From Rhizobium mesosinicum (GTDB lineage: Bacteria; Pseudomonadota; Alphaproteobacteria; Rhizobiales; Rhizobiaceae): 64,000 nt of DNA. Below the pieces are notes generated by a model. The model ran no database searches. It saw nothing but the letters and a program-made list of their open reading frames with translations, and was not told where the DNA came from. Below are positions 45,267 through 54,277 of this stretch, one piece after another. Position numbers and translations under genes: made by a program. The stretch spans positions 62,001 through 126,000 of the forward strand of contig NZ_JAEUAK010000001.1 in the NCBI RefSeq assembly GCF_019511345.1, read 5' to 3'. The first letter of the stretch is position 1. Each line of letters starts with the position of its first letter.

Positions 45267-46627
45267 TGAAGAGCTTCGACGCAATCTTCATCGGCGCCGG
45301 CCAGGCCGGCCCATTCCTCGCGGCCCGCATGGCGGAGACTGGTATGAAGGTGGCGCTGATCGAACGCAAGTTCCTTGGCGGCACCTGCGTCAATGCAGGC
45401 TGCATGCCGACGAAGACACTGGTAGCGAGCGCCCGCGCCGCCCATGTGGCGCGGCGCGGCGCCGATTACGGCGTGCAGATCCCGGGCGAAATTGCAATCG
45501 ACATGAAGATCGTGCGCGATCGCGCAGAGACGATCATCATGAACGCCCGAAACGGTTTGAGCAGCTGGTTCGGCAGCATGAAAACCATGACCGTTATCTA
45601 TGGCCACGCCCGCTTCACAGGCCCGAAAGAAGTCGTTGTCAATGGCGAGACGCTGACGGCACCGAAGATTTTCCTCAATGTCGGCGCCCGCCCGACGATT
45701 CCCGACATGCCGGGCCTTGCCGATATCGATTATCTGACCAGCACCGGCATCATCCATCTCGACAGCCTGCCGAAGCATCTCGCCATTATCGGCGGCAGCT
45801 ATATCGGCCTGGAATTTGCACAGATGTACCGGCGTTTCGGTACGGAGGTGACGGTGATCGAGCGCGGCCCGAAACTCGCCTCCCGCGAGGACGAGGATAT
45901 TTCCGATGCGATCGCCGATATCCTGAGGTCCGAGGGCATAAAGATCCATACCGACGTCAAGGACATCCGCTTCGCCAAGAGCGCCGATGGTGCGACCATC
46001 GCAGTCGACTCCGAGACGATCGAGGCGAGCCACGTGCTTGTCGCCACCGGCCGGGCGCCGAATACCGACGATCTGGGCCTCGATGCCGCGGGCGTGGCCA
46101 CCGACAAGCGCGGCTTCATTACGGTCGACGATCGGCTGGCCACCAATGTCGAGGGCATCTGGGCCCTCGGGGACTGCAACGGCCACGGTGCCTTCACCCA
46201 TACATCCTACAATGACTTCGAGATCGCCGCCGCCAATCTGCTCGACGGTGGCGATCGCAAGGTTTCAAGCCGCATTCTCGCCTACGCTCTCTATATCGAT
46301 CCGCCGCTCGGCCGCGTCGGCTTGACGGAAAAGCAGGCACGCGCCTCGGGCCGCAAGATCATGGTCTCAACCCGCCCGATGAGCAAGGTCGGCCGCGCCA
46401 ATGAGCGGGGCGAAACCAAGGGCTTCATGAAGGTAGTCGCAGATGCCGAGACCAAGGAAATCCTGGGTGCAGCCATCCTCGGCATCGAGGGCGACGAGGT
46501 GATTCACGGCCTCATCGATGCGATGAATGCCGGGACGACCTATCCGGTGCTGCAGTGGTCCGTGCCGATCCACCCGACCGTTTCGGAATTGATCCCAACG
46601 CTGCTCGGTGAGTTGAAGGCGGTCTGA
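45266..46627 (+). CDS. Mercuric reductase-like pyridine nucleotide-disulfide oxidoreductase
   Basis: This 453-residue FAD protein has the N-terminal FAD motif IFIGAGQAGPFLAARMA, the redox-active disulfide GGTCVNAGCMPTK (Cys about 42 and 47), the NAD(P)H motif IIGGSYIGLEFAQM and the C-terminal dimer domain with the His-containing VPIHPTVSELIPT. It lacks the N-terminal HMA domain and the C-terminal Cys pair of true mercuric reductase, so mercury reduction is unlikely. The substrate is unknown. It is coupled to the DUF4126 gene and followed by the DedA gene. Confidence 0.88.
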   Translation: MKSFDAIFIGAGQAGPFLAARMAETGMKVALIERKFLGGTCVNAGCMPTKTLVASARAAHVARRGADYGVQIPGEIAIDMKIVRDRAETIIMNARNGLSSWFGSMKTMTVIYGHARFTGPKEVVVNGETLTAPKIFLNVGARPTIPDMPGLADIDYLTSTGIIHLDSLPKHLAIIGGSYIGLEFAQMYRRFGTEVTVIERGPKLASREDEDISDAIADILRSEGIKIHTDVKDIRFAKSADGATIAVDSETIEASHVLVATGRAPNTDDLGLDAAGVATDKRGFITVDDRLATNVEGIWALGDCNGHGAFTHTSYNDFEIAAANLLDGGDRKVSSRILAYALYIDPPLGRVGLTEKQARASGRKIMVSTRPMSKVGRANERGETKGFMKVVADAETKEILGAAILGIEGDEVIHGLIDAMNAGTTYPVLQWSVPIHPTVSELIPTLLGELKAV

Positions 46628-46661
46628 TCGCCGAAGATCGCAATCAGCCGGAGGCCGGTCA

Positions 46662-47231
46662 TTGAATATCGAACTGCTGATCGAAAATTACGGCCTCCCG
46701 GCGATCGTTCTCGGCACCGCCTTTGAGGGTGAAACCGCTGCCTTTCTCGGCGGCGTCATCGCCCATCGCGAGCTTCTGTCCTATTGGGCCGCCTCGATGG
46801 CAGCTTCGGCGGGATCGTTCGCCGGAGATCAGATGTGGTTCTTTGCCGGCCGCTATGCCGCCCAATGGAGCTTCGTTCGCCGCGTGATGGAGACGCCGGC
46901 GCTCACACGGGTCACGCAGCTTCTCGAAAAGTATCCGACCGGATTCATTTTTGCGTTCCGCTTTCTGGTGGGATTACGGACGATCAGCCCGATCGTCATC
47001 GGCACGACACACATCTCGACGCAGAGGTTTCTTGTGCTCAACCTCCTGGCCGCGCTCATCTGGGGGCAGCTTTTCACGGCACTCGGCTATGCCTTTGGGC
47101 ACGGGATTCACCAGATATTCGGTCGCCTTCCGCTGCATCATCATCTGCTGATCGCACTTGGTGCCGCGGCCCTTATCGCGGGCGCGGCGCTGATGTTTCG
47201 CAAGAGAAAATTTGGAATCAAGTCCCCATAA
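46662..47231 (+). CDS. DedA-family membrane protein
   Basis: This 189-residue DedA/SNARE-associated-like membrane protein contains FEGETAAFLGGVIAH (an acidic Glu pair in the reentrant region), the FAFRFLVGLRTISPIVIGTTHIS motif with the conserved Arg residues, and several helices. Family members are implicated in lipid-carrier recycling and membrane homeostasis. Translation starts at TTG 46662, seven bases after a GGAGG site. It ends six bases from the convergent xylitol dehydrogenase gene. Confidence 0.87.
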   Translation: MNIELLIENYGLPAIVLGTAFEGETAAFLGGVIAHRELLSYWAASMAASAGSFAGDQMWFFAGRYAAQWSFVRRVMETPALTRVTQLLEKYPTGFIFAFRFLVGLRTISPIVIGTTHISTQRFLVLNLLAALIWGQLFTALGYAFGHGIHQIFGRLPLHHHLLIALGAAALIAGAALMFRKRKFGIKSP

Positions 47232-47237
47232 GGGATC

Positions 47238-48281
47238 TTAGTCCATGACGATCTGCAGTTTGACATCATCAGGACGCGCCTCGACCGCACGATCGAAAGC
47301 CTTGATCGAATCTTCGAAGGTGAACGTCTCTGATATCAGCGGCTTCAGGTCGACACGCCCTGATCCGAGAAGGGCGATCGAGCGCTCATACTGATGCGCG
47401 TAACGGAACACCGTCTCTATGCGGATTTCCTTGGTCGAGGCCGTCGACACGTCGAAACCAACAGGATTGACCGGCAGGCCGACGGCGACGATGACGCCGC
47501 CAGGGCGCGGCAAAGCCATGATCGTCTCCCAGGCTTTTGGCGAGCCTGAGCATTCGAAGACGACATCCGCACCCCAGCCATCGGTCAGCCGGCCGACTTC
47601 CTCCGCAAGGTTCCTTTCGCGGATGTTGACCGGAATGACGCCCTGATACTGCGCAGCAATATCGAGCTTCGGCTGGGCAAGATCAGCAACGATCGCACGG
47701 GCGCAACCGCCAGCAAGAGCGGCGATCGCAACCATGGTGCCAATCGGACCGGCGCCAAGCACGACGGCCGTGTCGCCGGGTGCGATCTTCGCCTTGGTGG
47801 CTGCCTGCATGCCGACCGCGAAAGGTTCGACCATTGCGCCTTCGGCGAAGCTGACATTGTCCGGCAGCTTGAACGTATAATTGGCCGGGTGCACGACTTC
47901 AGGGGTCAGCACGCCGTGGATCGGCGGCGTCGCCCAGAACGTGACGGCCGGATCAACATTGTACATGCCAAGCCGGCTTGCCTTGGAATTGGGATCAGGA
48001 ATGCCGGGTTCCATGCAGACGCGATCGCCGACCTTCAGATGCGTGACACCGGCGCCGACCTCGATCACTGTGCCTGCAGCCTCATGGCCGAGCACCATAG
48101 GCTCATTGACGATGAAGGGGCCGATCTTGCCGTGCGTATAATAGTGCACGTCGGAGCCGCAGACACCCACAGTATGAATCTTGATCTTCACCTGCCCCGG
48201 GCCTGTCTCCAGAGGCAGATCGATATCGCGAAGCGCGAGCTCATGCTGGCGCTCGAGTACCAGCGCACGGACTTTGGTCAT
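47238..48281 (-). CDS. Zinc-dependent polyol dehydrogenase (xylitol/sorbitol dehydrogenase type)
   Basis: This 347-residue medium-chain dehydrogenase has catalytic zinc ligands Cys41 ([12 protein letters not shown]) and the His66-Glu67 pair (LGHEAAG). The Rossmann motif [14 protein letters not shown] is at about 175-188. The cysteine cluster of the structural zinc is absent from the loop after CMEPG, as in many sorbitol/xylitol dehydrogenases. It oxidises a polyol to a ketose with NAD. No sugar transporter is next to it. Confidence 0.87.
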   Translation of the reverse strand: MTKVRALVLERQHELALRDIDLPLETGPGQVKIKIHTVGVCGSDVHYYTHGKIGPFIVNEPMVLGHEAAGTVIEVGAGVTHLKVGDRVCMEPGIPDPNSKASRLGMYNVDPAVTFWATPPIHGVLTPEVVHPANYTFKLPDNVSFAEGAMVEPFAVGMQAATKAKIAPGDTAVVLGAGPIGTMVAIAALAGGCARAIVADLAQPKLDIAAQYQGVIPVNIRERNLAEEVGRLTDGWGADVVFECSGSPKAWETIMALPRPGGVIVAVGLPVNPVGFDVSTASTKEIRIETVFRYAHQYERSIALLGSGRVDLKPLISETFTFEDSIKAFDRAVEARPDDVKLQIVMD

Positions 48282-48381
48282 GATCGGTTTCCTTCCCTAT
48301 GGCTCCCATAATTTATCGGGCGCCGTTGCGCCGACTATAAGACCGCACGGGACGACAATTCAATCATCTCCAGCAGGCTTC

Positions 48382-48417
48382 TGCTCATTATGTGACGAAA
48401 TGCTCAGATGATTATCA
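48382..48417. promoter_or_regulatory. Repeated TGCTCA motif between xylitol dehydrogenase and small gene
   Basis: TGCTCA occurs at 48382-48387 and 48401-48406, 19 bp apart, followed by the palindrome TGATTATCA at 48409-48417. It is a plausible operator for the polyol dehydrogenase (minus strand) or the downstream small gene, with no regulator gene nearby. Confidence 0.3.
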
Positions 48418-48519
48418 CCCGAAAGATAAGGCTGCCCTAAACGTCTGTATGATTCCGGAAAAGCGCCGCGAGGACTACATTACCTTCAACGACCACGACA
48501 AGTGGGAAGGAGAAAAGCA

Positions 48520-48720
48520 ATGAAGCACGACAATGATAACGTCGGCAGAAACTTGTCTTCCACCTCGCAGATGGCGAAACAGCTCCGCGATTTCTGGCTC
48601 AACCTGATGAATGAGGCTCTCGCCGCACTTCCGCAAAGCCGCCAGCGGCAGTCATTGCTTCAGCCGGTGCGGATTATTGCACCGGCACGGGATCGAAATC
48701 GCCCGTCGCAGCGTTATTAA
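48520..48720 (+). CDS. Small basic hypothetical protein
   Basis: This 66-residue protein has a GGAAGGAGA site just before ATG 48520. The sequence is polar and Arg/Gln-rich in its second half (SRQRQSLLQ, PARDRNRPSQ), with an amphipathic middle (MAKQLRDFWLNLMNEAL). No family recognised. A 24-codon frame (48449-48523) ends over its start codon in an ATGA overlap, but has no ribosome site and is not called. Confidence 0.55.
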   Translation: MKHDNDNVGRNLSSTSQMAKQLRDFWLNLMNEALAALPQSRQRQSLLQPVRIIAPARDRNRPSQRY

Positions 48721-48791
48721 GCATGCGCCGGCATGGTGTGGCGGGCATGACGCCCCCGGCCTTGCGGATCGGCACCTAGGGAAAGACCGTC

Positions 48792-49154
48792 ATGAAATCG
48801 ATCGCGTCATTCTGCCTGTTTGCATCTCTTCTCTTGGCCGCAGGCCAGGCGTCCGCAGCGATCGAGGAAGCATCGCTTCCGCCGCTACAGCAGGAAGAGC
48901 AGCTGGTGCCGGCCAACCTAGAGCTCACCTTTACCGGCCCTGTCGATCTTGCCCGCTCGACCGCTACGCTGCTCGATGCCCAGGGTCTCACATTGCCGAT
49001 CGGCAAGCCGTTTCTTTCGGGGCCGGAAGGCTCCGTCTTCAAGATTCCGCTCGATCCCGCCATGGCGCCCGGTGTCTATACGCTCAACTGGCATGTCCTC
49101 TCGATGGATGGCCACAGTGCTGAGGGCCACTACCAGTTCCGGGTCGACCCCTGA
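48792..49154 (+). CDS. CopC-like periplasmic protein
   Basis: This 120-residue protein has a signal peptide at 1-22 (ending GQASA) and a CopC-type immunoglobulin-like domain with the conserved LNWHVLSMDGHSAEGHYQFRV block. Typical CopC begins its mature form with a His that binds Cu(II). Here the mature end is AIEEASLPP, so that ligand is missing, as is the usual Met-rich Cu(I) loop. No copD or copper pump is adjacent. It may bind copper weakly or have another role. Confidence 0.82.
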   Translation: MKSIASFCLFASLLLAAGQASAAIEEASLPPLQQEEQLVPANLELTFTGPVDLARSTATLLDAQGLTLPIGKPFLSGPEGSVFKIPLDPAMAPGVYTLNWHVLSMDGHSAEGHYQFRVDP

Positions 49155-49219
49155 GGCTTCCGACATTTGAGCCACCCCGTCCGGGCACGTTTTTGCGCAT
49201 CGGGCGCCCTAAAGCGCGG

Positions 49220-49376
49220 CTTTGGCCGCATAAAAGCATTATAAGATTTTTATATTGATACCCTCCGCGCAATCTCGAACCTTTATGCGCTTTGGCCGCA
49301 TATGATGTCCGAGAGATCGCAAAGATCATCTCCACGCCAGAAAGCATAAAAGGCGCCGCCTCACCGGAATGGCGCC
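49220..49376 (+). promoter_or_regulatory. kdp upstream region: 13-bp direct repeat and leader hairpin
   Basis: The 268-base gap before the kdp genes contains CTTTGGCCGCATA twice, at 49220-49232 and 49290-49302. The copies are exactly 70 bp apart (about seven helical turns), with AT-rich sequence (TTTTTATATTGATA) between. Downstream, AAAGGCGCC (49349-49357) can pair with GGCGCC-CTTT (49371-49380) in a hairpin lying before the first small ORF. The repeats are candidates for a KdpE site and the hairpin for transcription attenuation. Confidence 0.5.
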
Positions 49377-49422
49377 CTTTGGCTTGTCTGACTCCAAGAA
49401 TAACAAACCGGAGTCAAGATCG

Positions 49423-49506
49423 ATGATGGATATAATTCTACTCGGCACTGCAGTCGTATTCTTCGGACTTTGCTTTGCCTATACGCGCGCCTGTGACAGG
49501 CTTTGA
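49423..49506 (+). CDS. 27-residue membrane peptide ahead of kdpF
   Basis: A 27-codon ORF starts at ATG 49423 after GGAG (about ten bases upstream). It has a single hydrophobic helix (IILLGTAVVFFGLCFAY) and a basic tail with CDRL at the end. It stops 12 bases before the kdpF start. I recall short peptides with a similar CDRL-like tail near kdp loci of other proteobacteria, but cannot check this here. It may be a second KdpF-like lipid-facing subunit. Confidence 0.6.
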   Translation: MMDIILLGTAVVFFGLCFAYTRACDRL

Positions 49507-49518
49507 CAGGAGAGAACG

Positions 49519-49608
49519 ATGACCCTCGATTATGTGCTGAGCGGTGCCGTGACCGTGTTTCTCACCGTCCACCTCACCTACGCTCTCATCCGCCCAGAAC
49601 GTTTCTGA
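49519..49608 (+). CDS. kdpF: Potassium-transporting ATPase subunit KdpF
   Basis: This 29-residue single-helix membrane peptide has a CAGGAGAGAACG ribosome site. Its end (YALIRPERF) matches the KdpF tail. It stabilises the KdpABC complex, probably in place of a lipid, at the KdpA surface. It lies 51 bases before kdpA. Confidence 0.88.
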   Translation: MTLDYVLSGAVTVFLTVHLTYALIRPERF

Positions 49609-49659
49609 CAAAACCGGCGCTTCTGATCCCGAAGCGGCCGGGTACTGAAAGTTTCCTCC

Positions 49660-51363
49660 ATGACCCTCAACGGATGGCTTCAGATCCTGCTTTACTGCGG
49701 GATCGTCCTCGTGCTCGTCAAACCGCTTGGCGGCTATATGACACGCGTCTACAGCGGCGAGCGCACATTCCTCTCACCGATCCTCGTTCCGATCGAACGG
49801 GGGCTTTACGCCGCTGCCGGCACCAGCGAGCGCAAGGACCAGCACTGGACGTCGTATGCCTTCGCCATGCTGATGTTCAATCTGATGGGCGTCGTCTTGC
49901 TTTATGCGATCATGCGTCTGCAGGGCGGGCTCCCTTACAATCCGGCAAGCATGACAGCCGTGCCGACGGATCTTGCTTTCAACACTGCCGTCAGCTTCCC
50001 GACGAACACCAACTGGCAGAATTACGGCGGCGAAAGCACCATGTCGTACTTGACCCAGATGATGGGTCTGACGGTGCAGAATTTCGTGTCGGCAGCGACC
50101 GGGATGGCGATCGCTGTTGCTTTCATCCGCGCCTTCTCGCGCGCATCGGGCAAGGCGATCGGCAATTTCTGGGTCGATCTTATCCGCTCCACACTCTACA
50201 TTCTGCTGCCGATCTGCATTGTGCTGACGCTCGCCTATGTCTGGCTCGGCGTTCCGCAAACGCTTGGCCCCTATGTCGATGCAACGACGCTGGAAGGCGC
50301 CAAACAGACGATCGCCGTCGGCCCGGTCGCTTCTCAGCTTGCCATCAAGATGCTTGGCACCAATGGCGGCGGCTTCTTCAACGTCAACTCCGCCCATCCC
50401 TTCGAAAACCCGAATGCGATCTCAAACCTCATCCAGATGGTGTCGATCTTTGCGATCGGTGCAGCCCTGACCAACGTCTTCGGCCGCATGGTCGGCAACC
50501 AGCGCCAGGGCTGGGCGATCCTGGCTGCGATGGGTATTCTCTTTATCGTCGGCGTCGGCATCACTTACTGGGCCGAAGCCGCGGGCAACCCGCTGATGCA
50601 TACCTTCGGCCTGCAGGGCGGTAACATGGAAGGCAAGGAAGTCCGCTTCGGCATCACCTTGTCCTCACTGTTTGCGGTCATCACCACGGCCGCCTCCTGC
50701 GGCGCGGTCAATGCCATGCACGGCTCGTTCACAGCGCTCGGCGGCTTGATTCCGCTCATCAACATGCAGCTCGGTGAAATTATCGTCGGCGGTGTCGGCG
50801 CAGGTTTCTACGGCATCCTGCTCTTCATCATCGTTGCCGTCTTCGTGGCAGGCCTCATGGTCGGCCGCACACCGGAATATCTCGGCAAGAAGATCGAGGC
50901 GAAGGAGATGAAGATGGCCGTTCTCGCCATCCTCTGCCTGCCGCTCGCCATGCTGGTGTTCACCGCGATCGCCAGCGTCCTGCCCTCGGCGGTGGCTTCG
51001 ATCGGCACGGCAGGCCCGCACGGTTTCTCCGAAATCCTTTATGCCTATACGTCGGCTGCGGCAAACAACGGCTCGGCTTTCGGCGGCCTCACGGGCAACA
51101 CGCCCTGGTACAACGTCACGCTCGGCATCGGCATGCTCATGGGCCGCTTCCTCGTCATCATTCCGGCTCTTGCGATTGCCGGCTCTCTGGTCACGAAGAA
51201 GACGGTTCCGGCCTCGGCAGGCACCTTCCCGACAGATGGTCCGCTCTTCGTCGGCCTGCTCATCGGCACGATCCTGATCGTCGGCGGTCTCACCTTCTTT
51301 CCGGCACTGGCCCTTGGCCCTGTCGTCGAGCACCTGGTCATGATCGCCGGCCAGACCTTCTGA
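49660..51363 (+). CDS. kdpA: Potassium-transporting ATPase, K+ channel subunit KdpA
   Basis: This 567-residue SKT-superfamily channel subunit has four selectivity-filter-like repeats (for example [42 protein letters not shown]). It moves K+ into the KdpB pathway. The length is normal for the family. The ribosome site before ATG 49660 is weak. Confidence 0.97.
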   Translation: MTLNGWLQILLYCGIVLVLVKPLGGYMTRVYSGERTFLSPILVPIERGLYAAAGTSERKDQHWTSYAFAMLMFNLMGVVLLYAIMRLQGGLPYNPASMTAVPTDLAFNTAVSFPTNTNWQNYGGESTMSYLTQMMGLTVQNFVSAATGMAIAVAFIRAFSRASGKAIGNFWVDLIRSTLYILLPICIVLTLAYVWLGVPQTLGPYVDATTLEGAKQTIAVGPVASQLAIKMLGTNGGGFFNVNSAHPFENPNAISNLIQMVSIFAIGAALTNVFGRMVGNQRQGWAILAAMGILFIVGVGITYWAEAAGNPLMHTFGLQGGNMEGKEVRFGITLSSLFAVITTAASCGAVNAMHGSFTALGGLIPLINMQLGEIIVGGVGAGFYGILLFIIVAVFVAGLMVGRTPEYLGKKIEAKEMKMAVLAILCLPLAMLVFTAIASVLPSAVASIGTAGPHGFSEILYAYTSAAANNGSAFGGLTGNTPWYNVTLGIGMLMGRFLVIIPALAIAGSLVTKKTVPASAGTFPTDGPLFVGLLIGTILIVGGLTFFPALALGPVVEHLVMIAGQTF

Positions 51364-51371
51364 GGCTCGCC

Positions 51372-51527
51372 ATGATTATCCGTCACAGGCTCCGAAAAGC
51401 CTTCCGTCCACGGCCCGGTCTGCCGGGGCGTGGAGCCCAGCGAACCCCGCGCGCCTCCGACATCATCCTGGTGATGACGGCAGGCCTGCTCGTCATCCTC
51501 TGCGCCATCAGAATTTTACAGGGCTGA
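51372..51527 (+). CDS. Small membrane peptide between kdpA and kdpB
   Basis: This 51-codon frame starts at ATG 51372, eight bases after the kdpA stop, with AGG upstream. It has a very basic N-terminus (IIRHRLRKAFRPRPGLPGR) and one hydrophobic helix (IILVMTAGLLVILCAIRIL). It ends 45 bases before kdpB. Coding is plausible from the helix and position, but no family is recognised. It could equally be a spacer in which the frame is open by chance. Confidence 0.45.
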   Translation: MIIRHRLRKAFRPRPGLPGRGAQRTPRASDIILVMTAGLLVILCAIRILQG

Positions 51528-51572
51528 CCGGCTCTCCGGTTTGCCATCCTCGTTTCAAAGCTGGAGTCTCTT

Positions 51573-53633
51573 ATGAGCCAGGCAAAATCCGCGAGCATCC
51601 TGGATTCTCGCATCCTCATCCCGGCCGTGGGCGCTGCTTTCACCAAGCTCAACCCGCGCACCCTCGCCAAGAACCCGGTCATGTTCGTCGTGGCCACGGT
51701 TTCGGCACTGACCACAGTTCTGTTCCTGCGCGACCTCGTTTCAGGCAATGGCAATCTCGCCTTTTCCTTCCAGATCAACCTCTGGCTCTGGTTCACCGTG
51801 CTGTTTGCCAATTTCGCCGAAGCCGTCGCCGAAGGCCGCGGAAAGGCGCAGGCAGACTCGCTTCGCAAGGCGCGTACTGAAACCCAGGCCAAGCTGCTCA
51901 CTGCCAATAACGGCAGCGGCTACCGCATGGTGCCGGGCACGAGCCTCAAGGTCGGCGACCTCGTTCTCGTCGAAGCCGGCGACATCATCCCCTCGGATGG
52001 CGAAGTCGTCGAAGGCGTTGCCTCGGTCAACGAAGCGGCCATCACGGGCGAATCCGCCCCTGTCATCCGTGAGTCCGGTGGCGACCGCTCGGCCGTAACC
52101 GGCGGTACGCAGGTTCTGTCCGACTGGATCCGCGTGCGCATCACCGCGGCTGCGGGCTCGACCTTTCTTGACCGAATGATCTCGCTCGTCGAAGGTGCCG
52201 AACGCCAGAAGACACCCAACGAGATCGCGCTCAACATCCTGCTCGCAGGCATGACGCTGATCTTCGTGCTCGCCACGGCGACGATCCCGAGCTTTGCTTC
52301 CTATGCCGGCGGCTCGATCCCGATCATCGTGCTCGTTGCCCTCTTCGTCACGCTGATCCCGACCACGATCGGCGCCCTGCTTTCGGCGATCGGTATCGCC
52401 GGCATGGACCGTCTCGTCCGCTTCAATGTGCTCGCCATGTCCGGCCGCGCCGTCGAGGCAGCCGGCGACGTCGACACACTGCTGCTCGACAAGACCGGCA
52501 CGATCACGCTCGGCAATCGCCAGGCCACCAGCTTCCGCCCGGTCCGCGGCATTTCCGAGCAAGATCTTGCCGATGCGGCCCAGCTTGCCTCGCTCGCCGA
52601 CGAGACGCCCGAAGGACGCTCGATCGTCGTGCTCGCCAAAGAGAAATACGCAATCCGCGGCCGCGACATGGCGAGCCTGAAAGCCACTTTCGTACCCTTC
52701 ACCGCCCAGACCCGCATGAGCGGTGTCGACCTCGAAGGTTCGGCGATCCGCAAGGGTGCGGTCGATGCTGTGCTCACCTACGTCAATGGCGATGCCTCCT
52801 CGAAGAACGGCGCCGAAATCGTCCGCGAACTGCAATCGATATCAGACGAGATCGCCAAGGCCGGCGGCACGCCGCTTGCGGTTGCCCGCGACGGCAAGCT
52901 GCTCGGCGTCATCCAGCTCAAGGATATCGTCAAGGGCGGCATTCGCGAGCGCTTCAACGAACTGCGGCGCATGGGTATCCGCACCGTCATGATCACCGGC
53001 GACAACCCGATGACGGCAGCCGCCATTGCGGCCGAAGCCGGCGTAGACGACTTTCTCGCCCAGGCGACGCCTGAGAACAAGCTGCAACTCATCCGCGAGG
53101 AACAGGCCAGGGGCAAGCTGGTCGCCATGTGCGGCGACGGCACGAACGATGCTCCGGCTCTGGCTCAGGCCGACGTCGGTGTGGCCATGAACACCGGCAC
53201 GGTCGCTGCCCGCGAAGCCGGTAACATGGTCGACCTCGACTCCGACCCGACGAAGCTTATCGAGATCGTCGAGATCGGCAAGCAGCTCTTGATGACGCGC
53301 GGCGCGCTGACGACCTTCTCGATCGCCAACGACATCGCCAAGTATTTCGCCATCATCCCGGCGATGTTCCTGACCTTCTACCCGCAGCTCGGCGTGCTCA
53401 ACGTCATGGGCCTCGCCACGCCGCAGAGCGCCATTCTCTCGGCGATCATCTTCAACGCGCTGACCATCGTCGCACTGATCCCGCTATCACTGAAGGGTGT
53501 GCGCTACCGCCCGATCGGCGCCGGCGCGCTGCTCTCCCGCAACCTGCTGATCTACGGTCTCGGCGGCATCATCGTCCCCTTCATCGGCATCAAGGCGATC
53601 GACATCGTCATCACCGCCGTCGGCCTCGCCTAA
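51573..53633 (+). CDS. kdpB: Potassium-transporting ATPase, P-type ATPase subunit KdpB
   Basis: This 686-residue P-type ATPase is phosphorylated on Asp306 in DKTGTIT. The actuator motif is TGES (158-161), whose Ser161 corresponds to the Ser162 phosphorylated to inhibit E. coli KdpB at high K+. The ATP-binding and hinge motifs [10 protein letters not shown] and [10 protein letters not shown] are intact. GGAG precedes the ATG. It drives K+ uptake with KdpA. Confidence 0.97.
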   Translation: MSQAKSASILDSRILIPAVGAAFTKLNPRTLAKNPVMFVVATVSALTTVLFLRDLVSGNGNLAFSFQINLWLWFTVLFANFAEAVAEGRGKAQADSLRKARTETQAKLLTANNGSGYRMVPGTSLKVGDLVLVEAGDIIPSDGEVVEGVASVNEAAITGESAPVIRESGGDRSAVTGGTQVLSDWIRVRITAAAGSTFLDRMISLVEGAERQKTPNEIALNILLAGMTLIFVLATATIPSFASYAGGSIPIIVLVALFVTLIPTTIGALLSAIGIAGMDRLVRFNVLAMSGRAVEAAGDVDTLLLDKTGTITLGNRQATSFRPVRGISEQDLADAAQLASLADETPEGRSIVVLAKEKYAIRGRDMASLKATFVPFTAQTRMSGVDLEGSAIRKGAVDAVLTYVNGDASSKNGAEIVRELQSISDEIAKAGGTPLAVARDGKLLGVIQLKDIVKGGIRERFNELRRMGIRTVMITGDNPMTAAAIAAEAGVDDFLAQATPENKLQLIREEQARGKLVAMCGDGTNDAPALAQADVGVAMNTGTVAAREAGNMVDLDSDPTKLIEIVEIGKQLLMTRGALTTFSIANDIAKYFAIIPAMFLTFYPQLGVLNVMGLATPQSAILSAIIFNALTIVALIPLSLKGVRYRPIGAGALLSRNLLIYGLGGIIVPFIGIKAIDIVITAVGLA

Positions 53634-53644
53634 GGAGTAATTCA

Positions 53645-54214
53645 ATGTTGAAAGAATTTCGTCCCGCAATCGTCATGATCGTTGCCACCACGGCTATCAC
53701 CGGCCTTCTCTATCCGCTCGCCATGACCGGTGCCGCTCAGGCCATTTTCCCCTTCCAAGCAAATGGCAGCCTCATTGAAAAGGACGGAAAGATCATCGGC
53801 TCCACGCTGATCGGCCAGGCCTTCACCAGTGACAAGTATTTCCACGGCCGCCCGTCCGCTGCAGGCGATGGCTACAATGCCGCTGCATCCTCGGGCTCCA
53901 ACCTCGGCCCGACCAGCCAAAAGCTGATCGATCGCGTGAAGGGCGACTATGACGCTGCCAAGGCGACTAACCCGAATGCCGAGGTCCCAGCCGATCTCGT
54001 CACTGCTTCGGGCAGCGGCCTCGATCCGCATATTTCACCCGATGCCGCCTACTTCCAGGTGCCGCGCGTCGCCAAGGCGCGGGGTGTCGATGAAGCCAAG
54101 GTAAAAGCGCTGGTCGATGCTGCCGTCACGGACCGCGAACTCGGCCTGCTTGGCGAGCCGACCGTCAATGTTCTGGCGTTGAACCAGGACCTTGATGCTT
54201 CTATGAGTGAGTAA
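53645..54214 (+). CDS. kdpC: Potassium-transporting ATPase subunit KdpC
   Basis: This 189-residue KdpC has an N-terminal membrane helix (about 9-31) and a periplasmic domain with [26 protein letters not shown] and the [21 protein letters not shown] motif. It stabilises and boosts the KdpAB pump. The GGAGTAATTC site follows the kdpB stop by a few bases. Confidence 0.96.
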   Translation: MLKEFRPAIVMIVATTAITGLLYPLAMTGAAQAIFPFQANGSLIEKDGKIIGSTLIGQAFTSDKYFHGRPSAAGDGYNAAASSGSNLGPTSQKLIDRVKGDYDAAKATNPNAEVPADLVTASGSGLDPHISPDAAYFQVPRVAKARGVDEAKVKALVDAAVTDRELGLLGEPTVNVLALNQDLDASMSE

Positions 54215-54222
54215 AGGTCGAG

Positions 54223-54253
54223 AGCCCCGGACCGCGGCAAGCGGACCGGGGCT
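54223..54253 (+). terminator. Strong hairpin between kdpC and kdpD
   Basis: AGCCCCGGACCGC (54223-54235) pairs with GCGGACCGGGGCT (54241-54253) except for one internal A/A mismatch, with a 5-base loop. No long T-run follows. It probably separates expression of the pump from that of the sensor genes rather than ending all transcripts. Confidence 0.6.
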
Positions 54254-54277
54254 TGCTCGTGAAGAAAGACCAAACCG

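Noticed and set aside
45266..46627. Reading the flavin disulfide reductase as mercuric reductase (merA)
   Set aside because: It lacks the heavy-metal-associated domain and the C-terminal cysteine pair, and no other mer gene is present.
51741..52835. 364-codon minus-strand frame inside kdpB
   Set aside because: Shadow of kdpB. The plus-strand frame has every P-type ATPase motif.
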